Assembly (NCBI RefSeq): GCF_050948175.1 | Contig: NC_135203.1 | Coordinates: 5,456,001 to 5,520,000 of the forward strand | Direction: 5' to 3' | From: Xylocopa sonorina | Taxonomy: Eukaryota > Arthropoda > Insecta > Hymenoptera > Apidae | Length of the DNA stretch: 64,000 bases | Shown: in pieces, positions 36,901 to 45,600 of the stretch | How the letters are laid out: every line of letters begins with the position of its first letter | Numbering within the stretch: position 1 is the first letter of the stretch | The notes under the pieces: generated by a model | Databases searched by the model: none | The model's input: the letters and a program-made list of their open reading frames with translations, nothing else | What the model was told of the DNA's origin: nothing | Made by a program: the position numbers and the translations under genes

Positions 36901-39900
36901 CGAGCAGTAGTTCCTCGATCGGAGATCAATCGCGTGGCTCCCAGAAGGCAGACCGGCAAGGACGACCATCTTGCGCGTAATTACAGTAGCTTCCGTCACG
37001 GTTTTGAGCCCCCGTCGCCGTCCGCGTGTGCATAATACTTTACAACATACACGGGAGGGATTACAAAAGTGACTCGTCATGCGGCGTAAATACTTAACGG
37101 CGGGGCGCATCCTCATCGGCACCGGCGGCACCGGCGTTCCTTAACGTTGCACCTGATACTTTCCACCCGACGAGAGGCCCGACGCTTGATGAATTTCTTT
37201 TTTAATCATGCCCATCGGCACCGTCGAAAACTTACCGCGTCACCTGTGATAGCTCTCGTTTCGAGCTTCGTTCGACGCGGTTCCTCGATTCGCCACGCGA
37301 ATACCAACCCCGTCGACGCGTGCACGCGCCCGACACATGCCCCGCGAATATATTAACCGCGAGTCTGCACGGCGTAAAAAGGCGAAAAGGAGGAGAAACG
37401 AAAAAGAAAAAGAAAAAAAGAAGACGAAGAAGAAGAGGAAAGAACAAGGAGCCCAGGCACGTTGCGAAATTCGTCGGACCGTGGGCAGTTTTTCGCTCGC
37501 TAGCTCGTTGAGTTTTAACGAGCGGCCGGACCGTGAACACCGATATCCCTCGTTAACCGCGGAAATAACGCAGAAGAGCTCACGGTTCTCTCTGCTGCGA
37601 GCCGACTTTCCGCTAATGTTTCTGCGTTTCGTAAATGGAGCAATGTCGAAATTCCTCGTTACATTTTTATGCTACTATCACCGACCAGTCTTTGGGGGAG
37701 TGTTGCAAGGAATTATCGCTGCGTTTCGCAAGCGTTGCAGCCACTTTCGAGATCTTATACGACGATACCATCATCGACCATCGATTCACTTCTGACGAAG
37801 CGAGCGAGAGGATCGCTCGAACTTCTAAAAGAGGGACACAGTTTATCCTAATGTCACGATGGTCGTACGTAACTTAACAAGCGGACCAGCGAGGGAACGG
37901 TTTTTTTTGCGCAGTTTACGAATCGTGTAAAGAATCAGACGAATTATCCGGCGGTATTCACGTCGAAAAATTGACACCGTAAGCTCGAGCCTCCGCACTT
38001 TAATGCCACGACATTAAGACGGCTTGAATAGGGACGACGATCGGTGGACGAGCACTAAGTGGAACAAAACGGGAGAGGCTGGCACATAATAAGTCGCGCC
38101 ACGCTCGTGCGGGTGTCTCGTGAAAGGGCCAAGACAAAGGGGAGCGGTCTTGGGGCATAATTAAAACGCGTCGAGTGTCCCGTTGATGCGAGACACGATG
38201 AAGAAAAGAAAAGGAAAGAAAAAATGTAGAGAGGGAAGAAAAGGTACCGCGGACAGAAACGTGGAGGGAGAGAGAAAGTGGAGGAACTGGAGGTACGGGT
38301 TCGATTACCGTGTCCAACGCGTTTCAAACAGGTCCACGTGAGAGTGGCCTATGCTCGAATCGCGTCTGGCTACCGCCCTTAGCCTTCCTCTGTGCCCTCG
38401 GAATCGAATAAATCGCTTTCATACCTTCGTCAGGGGAATTGACGTCTCGTTATGTGTTTCTATTTATAGAAAGTGTGAAGGGAATGTCGAATTTATGGGG
38501 GATATGCGTGGACGAAGATCTTAGCGCTAAGCACAGGTAGAGAGGCGTACGTGTGGAACAAATAAAACGGTCAACCGATACGTCATCGAATAAATTAAAC
38601 AGTAATCGAGCAACTCGCGTTATGGCATTAAGTTAGACGGAACGAAAGCAGAGCAAACCGAAATAAACTATCGTGAGCGAAATTACGAAGGCGTGAACGA
38701 GATCTCGCGCGATAGGCGTTCAACATCGCAGAAAGATGAATCAGCCCGAGAATCGCGACTCCTACCGCGCCTCCTCTTTTTGGAGCGTGAGGAAGCACCG
38801 AACGATCCGACGATTCCCGTTCGAGCAACAGCGAACCTGTTCGAAATCACTCGAGGTGTTACCGTGGTAACAGCGCGGGTTCGAAACTCGATTAGCAAAG
38901 AAAATACGGGAGTATCTCAAGGAGCCCCGGCGTTGAATCGATCTGGAGCGAAGAGGCTTTTAAGGCGACCACAACATCTCGTTGTCTCAGCCAGGCCACG
39001 GTGAACGATTCCCCTTTCTCTTAATACCACCCGATCGCGGTGGAGGCGTTTCCCGTTCGTCCGCGAGTCGATTCTTTCACGGTGTTTCCATTTTACCGCG
39101 GTTACACGATTACACCGTGTTAGAACAGAGGGAGAAATTACTTCCACGTAAGCTCGCGGTATTTGCAGTTCCCATCTTCGCCAAGGGTGGGGCGCGGAAA
39201 CTCTACTTCGGCCAGGGCCGCGAGGAGGACGAGTCCGGGTGCTCGTCGACAAAGTGAATTATAATATGGATTTTCTTCGCGACGTTCTACCCGCGTTCGA
39301 GACGCGCCTCGGAGTCGCTCGTGGGTGGCGCGCGATGAATAATACTTTCCTGTCGACAAGTCGGGACATCCGTTCCGATCGTGGCACGACCGTTCGTCAT
39401 TTATCTCTGACCGCGGAGGATGAGTCGCGTGAGAAGCCTCGCGGAGCGTTTCTGTATCTATACGTGATCTCGCGAGTAATGAGCTGGATCCTCCTTTTGT
39501 ACGAACCCGTCGCCGGGAATCGTCGTTACTCTCCCGTGAATCCCCTGCTCACCTGGGAAGGACGAGCCCGCTCATTAATTATAGCCGGCACCGCGGCGAC
39601 GACTGAAAACAAAGTGTTTTCGCTGCGCCGCGAGTGCATCCACCCAGGGCACCCCGGTCCCTGGCTGAACGTGAACGGATTGAAATTCTCATCGCGAGCA
39701 ACCGTCGCCCACGCGGGGATCAACTCCGCGGCGGGGCTGACCGAGTTGCTGCCAATAATCAGCGACCTCTCTCGTTAACCCTTCGACGGTAGACGCATGC
39801 TGGAGTAACCGATCTCCGAATGGACGGTGGAAATCGTGGGACGTCTTGGAAAATTTACTATAACTGTCAACCGTTTCATGGACCACTTGCAGAATTTCTT

Positions 39901-41126
39901 TGCAAATTATTTCAGAACGCGACGTATCGACTCTCGCACAGTATACATAGTTCGTCGTGGTATCTGTTCGATCAGATCGAATTCTATTAGGCGAAAGTGA
40001 AATTCTCGCGACGAGAATGGAAAGAAGGATATCCAGGGGGATGGAAAGTAATACGGTTCCGTTTGGTGATGTTTCAGAATGCAACAGCAATCTGGCACAG
40101 GAAACGGGAATACACGGCGCACCCTTAGTCCCGGGCCAGGCGGCAGCGATTCAGAGGACTCCGATATATCTCTCGGCGGTACGTCGCCGCCGTCACCGAG
40201 TTCCTCGCCTCCGCCAACTCATCAACCATCTCCTGTTCCTCTCGGGCCTCTTGGTCCTCTGCCACCTCCATCCTTAAATTTCCGCTTCGATCCTTCGCAA
40301 TCGCAGTTTCGATTCAACCACGCGACGGCCTTCAAATTCCCGCCGACCGGCTTCCGGTTTGGACCGCACAGCCCGCAACACAATCATCCGAACATCTCGG
40401 GCGGTGGAATCTTCAGGCTGACGGAAACGAGCCCGTTCCAGGCGGTGGGGCCCAGGGGTGATCTCGGATCGAGGTGAGTGCCTTTTTAAAACCTTACTCT
40501 TTGATCGTCTACCATCCGATTAACCGAACACCAATAGAATCACCGGAAAGAGAAACTTATCGCAACCAATTGTCTTCCTTGTTCACAAATTTTGTTAATT
40601 AATCGAAGAAGTAATGTTACTTTGAAGCCTTGGTTGCATTAATTCACATTCTCAGCTTCGACTTACTCAAAATCCCTTTAAACGTGAATGCGAATTCGAA
40701 TAACCCTTGTAGACGGCAAATGAAGCAAAAATCCTCGTCTCAAGCCTACCATTTTTTAATTACAGATTGCCAGACCCGCTAGGACTACCGCCTCCAAGGC
40801 TGCACCCGCACGACGGCCTCCTCCATCATCCGCACGTGCAGCATCAGCTACCGGAAGGAATGTCGAGGATATCGGAAGGCTCGCGGCTCTCGGACAGCCT
40901 ATCGGAAGCGCACAGCCCGCCGCTGATGGCGACGAACCTGTCCGTGACGGGTCCGCTAAGGGTTGCAGTCCCGAGCCCTCACACCCCTTCCTCGCGGGGC
41001 AGCCCGCCATCCAGTCAGCAGACCCCTCAGGGTCAGTCTCAAGGCCAGGGATTGATAAGGGTCGCGACACCCCCGCCGCCGAATCCGAAGCCACCGCAGA
41101 TCCACAGACCGTTCTCGCCAGCGTGA
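2380..41126 (+). CDS. Optix: Optix, Six3/6-class homeobox transcription factor (3 exons joined)
   Basis: The coding sequence is a join of 2380-3023, 40078-40473 and 40766-41126 (1401 nt, 466 residues plus TGA). Both introns are GT-AG and phase 2, each splitting an Arg codon as AG|A. Domains: SIX domain about residues 33-145, homeodomain 152-211 with recognition helix VGNWFKNRRQRDR (Lys at homeodomain position 50), then a Pro/Ser/Gly-rich tail. The linker SDSEDSDISLGG (238-249) and the C-terminal HRPFS motif (residues 460-464) resemble my recollection of fly Optix, which separates it from sine oculis and Six4. Family knowledge: Six3/Optix proteins are nuclear DNA-binding regulators, often repressors acting with Groucho through the SIX domain, in anterior head, brain and eye development; Optix also patterns butterfly wings. 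The start is the first in-frame ATG; an in-frame TAA lies at 2344-2346. Confidence 0.97.
6221..6239. repeat. (TCG)n trinucleotide repeat
   Basis: Six TCG units inside intron 1, non-coding here. Confidence 0.85.
6474..6525. repeat. (CT)n microsatellite with interruptions
   Basis: A C/T-only stretch apart from one G, with an uninterrupted CT core at about 6495-6514. It creates several spurious open frames in this part of the intron. Confidence 0.9.
12600..12621. repeat. (CT)n microsatellite
   Basis: About ten uninterrupted CT units in intron 1. Confidence 0.9.
13963..13989. repeat. T-rich homopolymer tract
   Basis: T-rich run interrupted by single C bases, ending in about 15 T and then AG. 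It resembles a polypyrimidine tract plus acceptor, but no exon-like frame follows. Confidence 0.8.
16614..16639 (-). other. Minus-strand G-quadruplex / plus-strand i-motif candidate
   Basis: Four C runs of 5, 5, 3 and 4 bases separated by loops of 4, 1 and 4 bases. This meets the usual G3+N1-7 rule on the minus strand. Confidence 0.6.
20500..20529. repeat. (CT)n-rich microsatellite
   Basis: CT units with a few interruptions, about 200 bases before the AT-rich ATTACCA island. Confidence 0.85.
20695..20945. promoter_or_regulatory. AT-rich island with clustered ATTACCA motifs, candidate enhancer
   Basis: About 250 bases of sharply AT-rich DNA within a CpG-rich intron. TGGTAAT (20791-20797) and ATTACCA (20800-20806) form a perfect inverted pair around a 2-base spacer. 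This contains TAAT-AG-ATTA, the classic two-base-spaced palindromic site for cooperative paired-class homeodomain dimers. ATTACCA recurs at 20834-20840 and 20844-20850, exactly 10 bases apart, and ATTACTGG follows at 20885. The density of motifs is seen directly; enhancer function and the identity of the binding factor are inference. Confidence 0.4.
25445..25471. repeat. (GA)n microsatellite
   Basis: About thirteen uninterrupted AG units in intron 1, flanked by CpG-rich DNA. Confidence 0.92.
27873..27985. repeat. Paired (GA)n tracts
   Basis: Two GA tracts, 27873-27890 and 27952-27985 (about 17 units), separated by about 60 bases. The second is the longest GA run in the window. Confidence 0.92.
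32686..32746. repeat. 61-base pure polypyrimidine tract with (CTTC)n
   Basis: Uninterrupted pyrimidines: a C/T block, then four to five CTTC units, CT units and a T run. Such tracts can form triplex (H-DNA) structures in vitro; that is general knowledge, not shown here. Confidence 0.85.
34101..34124. repeat. (GTC)n/(GCC) trinucleotide repeat
   Basis: Eight triplets of GTC with GCC interruptions in intron 1. Confidence 0.8.
36341..36366 (+). other. G-quadruplex motif in intron 1
   Basis: Four G runs of 6, 5, 4 and 3 bases with loops of 3, 1 and 4 bases. This is a strong match to the canonical rule on the plus strand, the strand of the nascent Optix RNA. Confidence 0.65.
37385..37445. repeat. 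Polypurine stretch
   Basis: Nearly pure A/G region with GAAAAA and GAA units, interrupted by isolated C bases. It gives Lys/Arg-rich spurious open frames. Confidence 0.8.
40078..40473 (+). CDS. Optix: Optix coding exon 2: acidic Ser patch and Pro-rich linker
   Basis: The acceptor is GATGTTTCAG|A, with the exon starting at 40078. The first A completes the split Arg codon, and the next codons read MQQQSGTGNGNTRR, directly extending the KNR that ends exon 1. Residues 238-249 (SDSEDSDISLGG) form an acidic serine patch. Residues 251 to about 285 are a run of Pro and Ser. A Phe-rich stretch follows (NFRFDPSQSQFRFNHATAFKF, split here as NFRFDPSQSQF and RFNHATAFKF). The exon ends at GGATCGAG|GTGAGTG, a near-consensus donor at 40473/40474; reading through would hit TGA at 40475-40477. 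No known fold is evident, and the region is probably disordered. Frame and phase match both neighbouring exons, so assignment to Optix is secure even though the tail evolves fast. Confidence 0.93.
40474..40765 (+). other. Optix: Optix intron 2 (292 bp)
   Basis: GTGAGTG donor and TTTTTTAATTACAG acceptor, phase 2. It is AT-richer than the flanking exons. Nothing else is seen in it. Confidence 0.92.
40766..41126 (+). CDS. Optix: Optix coding exon 3: C-terminal tail and stop
   Basis: The acceptor is a T-rich tract followed by AATTACAG|A at 40765/40766. The first A completes Arg 347 and the frame continues LPDPLGLPPPRLHPHD. It encodes residues 348-466 and ends at TGA 41124-41126. The composition is His/Pro/Ser-rich, with a Ser/Glu-rich stretch (EGSRLSDSLSEAH) and a Gln-rich stretch (SQQTPQGQSQGQG). 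The C terminus PQIHRPFSPA carries the HRPFS sequence that I recall near the end of fly Optix, which supports this as the genuine last coding exon. There is no membrane segment and no enzymatic motif. The opposite strand is open across this exon (about 40756-41313) but only as a compositional shadow. Confidence 0.93.
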
Positions 41127-41560
41127 TACGACAACGGCGACGAGTCGGTGGAGATCGTTTCGAGCGAAACGGAGGACGATCGGTCCGTGTCGTCCAGGAG
41201 GATCGCGAGCAGCGACGAGCAGCAGCAGTTTTTCGAGAAACGTTTCGAGGTTTTGTGAAAATCGAGTCGAACGAGGACGAGGCAGTTGGAGCGTTGAAAC
41301 GAGAAGCGAACACTCAGTGGGAGAAAACGTGAGAGAACTTCTGTTCTACCGAGGGAACGGTCGATGTTCACCGGTTCGAGGTGTTCGTTGCCAAGTGTCC
41401 GTTAACGAGACGAACGTTTCTCGAATCTATCCGTAATTGAATGTCGCACGAGGGAAACAGTGGCCAGAATATTTCTAGTTGACGGTGCGTCGTTAGATAG
41501 ATCGCACGGGCGGACGTGTGCAATTTAACCGGCGATGAAGATACGCCAGTGATCGTCGCG

Positions 41561-41568
41561 TGTAAATA
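41561..41568 (+). promoter_or_regulatory. Pumilio-type motif TGTAAATA in the 3' UTR
   Basis: Exact match to UGUANAUA, 435 bases after the Optix stop. The first of three. Confidence 0.4.
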
Positions 41569-41731
41569 GCCGTAGCATCGAGGAACGATGATCACGATGG
41601 AAGGTGGGACACGTTTTTCGTTGAACGAAAACCGACCGCGAGACGATCGATCCGCTTCGAAGTTGTAAACGGACTCAAGTGTAGTGGTGTCTTTTATTTC
41701 CTTTGCTCCCCCCTCTATCGTTTCCGTAGTT

Positions 41732-41739
41732 TGTACATA
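41732..41739 (+). promoter_or_regulatory. Pumilio-type motif TGTACATA in the 3' UTR
   Basis: Exact match to UGUANAUA, the second copy in the probable 3' UTR. Confidence 0.4.
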
Positions 41740-42542
41740 TAACGACGCTTTCGATAACGAGAATGATGTTGTTCGGTGTAATCCGTCGCCCGAGACTGTT
41801 CGATTCGAATTGACCAGCTGCGCGAGCTGTCGCGAGCGTGGCTCGTTCAAATGATTGACTCGAGAGAGGAAAAGGATGCTAATTGCGACGATGTAGAAGT
41901 ACGAACGGCCTAAACGTAGACTGAGGCCAAGTACTAGCTTGGAAACTAACTCTGTTCATTGTAAAAATTCACGTACATACGCGACTATCGTAAGTGAGCC
42001 TTCTATTCTCGTTAGAGACATCCAGGAATATACCCGACAAACGCATAAAATGATCCGATTCGGCGAGTCGATGTCGCACAACGGTTGTCTGCCGGTGAAA
42101 AGAGTCGTCGGAAGTGAACTGGAGCACCCGGTCGAGCAACTAATTTAAGATACTTCGCGAGACTCCCTCCCGTTTAGCTTAAGTAGAGATTAGCGATTTG
42201 TAAATTTCCTTGATCGACGCGATCCTTGAAGAATCGTATACTCGAAGAGTAACAGAGTGTAGCGCACGGCACGAGGATGACGATTGTCGGGGAAACAAGA
42301 GCCGATCGATGGGTCCACTCGAGCCACGAGTGGTCCCCGTTTCCCACCCCTCTCTCTTTGTAGATACAAAACACGAACACGAGACACGAGTTAGCTGAAA
42401 TTTCTTGTAATAATCAACCGGCCCCCCTCCTCCCCTTATAAATATGAACATACTACAGTCCACGTATACATAGGTACCTTACGTAAAAGACTATTAACAC
42501 GAAATTATACATATATAAATATACGAGGAGAAGATGAGAAGC

Positions 42543-42593
42543 ATTATTATTATTATTATTAATATTATTAATATTATTATTAATATTATTATT
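42543..42593. repeat. Imperfect (ATT)n repeat
   Basis: About 17 triplets of ATT with AAT phase switches (TTAATATT). It lies in the distal part of the probable Optix 3' UTR. It may be length-polymorphic. Confidence 0.9.
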
Positions 42594-42599
42594 TGCGTC

Positions 42600-42607
42600 T
42601 GTACATA
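42600..42607 (+). promoter_or_regulatory. Pumilio-type motif TGTACATA near the 3' end
   Basis: Third exact UGUANAUA match. It is just upstream of the likely cleavage region and next to the ATT repeat. Confidence 0.35.
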
Positions 42608-45600
42608 CATTCACGCGAAAATATATTAACAGATTATTATGAACATTACAACAAATCTGCGCTGTGTGTCTTCAATTATCGCCGGCACCCGAACCCGATC
42701 ACAACATTCACTCCGCTCCGTTCCCAAAATCCGCGAGCCGGCGACCAACCAGCACGCCGCTCTTCGAAATTCACGCGAATTCAACCGCGGCGCGATCCAA
42801 AATTGATGAACGGCTTGTTAAAATCATGCGGTTCGTTCCCGGCAATTATACCCGCGTTTGTCACTCGTTCGCCGTCCAATTCGCGCCCGTCAATTGTATC
42901 TATTAATATCGTTATTTCCGCGAGCCAGGCTAATTCGCGAGCCGCTTTAGCGGGCTTTGATCGTTGCCCCGCCGCGGTGGCGGCGGCGACGGCGTAAACG
43001 CGCGTGGAAACAATTAAAAACAACTTTTCAGCCGGGGTGAGAAAGAGCGAGGCGATTCAGGCGGGCTTCCCACAATTCGAGCGACTCGCGTGGCCGCCAC
43101 TGCGCTTCTCCCTCGTGGGTACGAGCTCTGGCGAATTCGCAGAGTCACCCAGCTCCCTGTTAACGAACCCTGAGAAGACGACAACGACGACGACGACAGG
43201 GAAAAAGTAGAAGTCGCGCTCGAAACGCACCCAGTCTCTTCTCGACGAAGGTCAATGGGTGTACGCGTACGCGTCGACCGCGTTCGAGACTCGCGAAGGG
43301 ACCAAGGGAAGTGGCGGAAAGCGTGAAAGAGACGTAAACGAGGACGAAAAGGGGGAGAGATAGAAAGGGACAGGGCGATCGGGCGTAGGAAGGTTATCGA
43401 CACGACTACAGCTGGAGAAACAGAGTAGGAGAACGCCAGAGGAGGATGGGAAGACAGAGTGGAAGGGAGAAAGAGGGAAAGAGGCAGAGGAAGAGAGTAG
43501 TTGCGCGATAACGTGGCGTGGGCGGGTGTCGCTGACAAAATGGACCAATCAGCTGGCTGGGTCGCCTTGTAACCGATCCCGCGGGTTAACCAGGAACCAG
43601 GAACATCGACCAAGACTCTCCAAAAAGCCGATATGCCCAGAGCGCACGCCTAACCGTCCTCGTCATCGACTCCACCCTGATGCTTCCACATGCGACCACT
43701 TTCTCCTTCCCCTCTGTCCCTCTTTCACTTACCCTTCCACTCTCGCGGGTCTACCATGCCGCGTTGCCTTTCCTTCTCGCGATATCGTGCTCCGTCTGTC
43801 CCTTTCTTTCGTTCTGTGGTATATGTACACCAGTATCTTGGTTCCTCTCCGCCTCTCTCCATTTCTCTCTCTCTCTCTTCCTCGTTCCGTGCTTGGCGAA
43901 AGTTCGCAGCAGCTGAACGGATTCCTCGCTAGAAGATGGAGTCGTCAGAGGCCCCAGGAACAGCCGGGGACATTCTCCAGCGGCTGGCTTCGCGTTTCGC
44001 CGAGTAGTTGTTAAATTACTTCGATCGAGTTGCCAGTAATTGAAACTGGTCGTTCGGCGAAATGTGTTTAGAGGCGAGCATCGAGAGAGCCAATCGCCCC
44101 GTGACGCTTATCACCGGCTGGATAAACGGTGGACGTTCGATTTAAAGATGCTGCTCGGAGAACCGATCGCGGTTCAAGTAACCGAGGGAACAATGCCTTT
44201 CTGCGGCTGGCTCGGACGTTTATCCGGGTACGTGGCGTCGATTCGATCGGGGATAAATTACGGTATCATGTCTGAAAACGGAGCGGTGCCTCCTCTACTT
44301 TAAATGGCAACGCGAACGACTCGCGTTCCTCCGCCGCACCGGAGATATAGCGAGCGTTAAATGATGACGAGCTATTAATTCCAGGTTTCTGCTCGTTCCT
44401 TTTAAAAACAACCTTCCTGGCCTTCTTGATAAGCATCGTCTGCGATTCAACGAGCGGAAGGCGGGGAAACCGTTGTGCAACAAACACGCACCGTGAACAA
44501 TGCCTCGTTCCAACGTCGCCGGCACGGATCGGATACGCAGCCGCGGACGAGTCCTCGTCCTGCGGGGAAATGAAAAGGATGAATGTCGCGATTATCGATA
44601 CGCATCGGGTCCCGTGGTGCCGTTTTCAAGGTACATCCCCAATATGGCGTGAAAAGGACCGTATCGTCTGGCCTTATTCGCCCCGCGTTGCCACCGTCTC
44701 TGTCGCACACTGGATGCCCACGGTCGCCTCGCTGGTCGTGTTTTGACAGTTGCTGCTCTGACACCTCTGGCGCATTCATTAGAACGTGGCTCTCAACCGC
44801 AGGTAACCCTGTAAAGGGTGCGGATACGATCGTGGCGACGAGCGTAAACTCTTCGCTCGCCTCACGTGTCTTATTTCGAGTCGAGAGAATACAATTTGTA
44901 AGACGCTGATAACAATTTCTTTGAAATTCTCAGGTCGAAGAGCGCGTCTCAGTGTTGTTAAACGAAGAAAGAGAAGTGTACCGCGTCTATCGCGCGGTCG
45001 AAACTTTTCTACGCTCCTTCTATCGCTTCATCGAAACACCGTTGCTCCCAGTAAACGTCCGCGTAAAAATCCTCTTTCGTTATCGTCGTCGTACGATCGA
45101 GCCGTCCAACCCGCGGCTTTATCGGCGAGACCGGATAAACAAACCGGAAACCGTGGTCTATTAGGAGCCGCGGCGCTCTAGTTGAGAGACTCTGATAGAC
45201 ATCCAGCTGTCCGGATTTAGATGTTAGGATAATGCAGTGTGGTCGGGGCCTTACAGCGAAATAATGTAGTCCACTCTGAATGGCGGAGGCCCGGAACGAG
45301 CGTGGCCTAGGGGGTGAGCGGGGAGATAGGCAGGGGCGTCGACGGAGGGAGAAAAGAGAGCGACCAGGACGGACGAGGAGGGAGCGAGATCGAAAGTGAA
45401 GAGTATCGACGGAGTAACCATTTCTCTAGTGGTTATTTGTAGACAGATTCGACACCGTGACAATGCCGCGAAAATCATAATGGGGGCCCACAGGGTCCCC
45501 GCTATGGGAGGCCTTAGTGAGATTACGATGCCCACCAGGTATTTGTTGTAGGTCTTAGGCAGGCGCTGGGGTGCCACGGAGAGGTGTGAAAGTGATGGTA

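Larger units (their letters stand above)
3024..40077 (+). other. Optix: Optix intron 1 (37,054 bp)
   Basis: The intron runs from the GTACGTC donor to the TGTTTCAG acceptor. Phase and the joined reading frame (KNR then MQQQ) prove that the two ends belong together. It separates the DNA-binding exon from the tail exons. No nested gene is supported on either strand: open frames are mostly under 200 codons and show no domains. An intron this long in a key developmental regulator commonly carries enhancers; that role is inference here. Confidence 0.93.
32686..40077. other. Intron 1, distal part: no gene seen
   Basis: Contents: a 61-base pure pyrimidine tract (32686-32746), a (GTC/GCC)n tract at 34101-34124, a T-run near 35910, a four-run G-quadruplex motif (36341-36366), a polypurine stretch at about 37385-37445 and an open frame at 39266-39778 (171 codons) close to exon 2. 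None has a recognisable product. Confidence 0.65.
41127..42650 (+). other. Optix: Probable Optix 3' UTR
   Basis: About 1.5 kb after the stop. There is no AATAAA; variant signals include TATAAA near 42436, and near 42510 within a TATATAAATATA run, and an AATATA at about 42619-42624 followed by a TGTGTGTCTT stretch at about 42664-42673. These suggest an end near 42.64-42.66 kb. It contains three exact TGTANATA motifs (41561-41568, 41732-41739, 42600-42607), the consensus for Pumilio proteins, and an (ATT)n run. The exact end is uncertain. Confidence 0.5.

Noticed and set aside
38285..38315. GGGTTCGATTACC, resembling a tRNA T-arm
   Set aside because: The stem does not pair properly and no D-arm or anticodon arm is present upstream.
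40756..41313. Minus-strand open frame of 185 codons over exon 3
   Set aside because: A shadow of the Pro/Ser-rich Optix tail exon with no protein signature.
43014..43613. Minus-strand open frame of 199 codons
   Set aside because: Low-complexity Ser/Leu/Pro from purine-rich DNA read in reverse; no domain.
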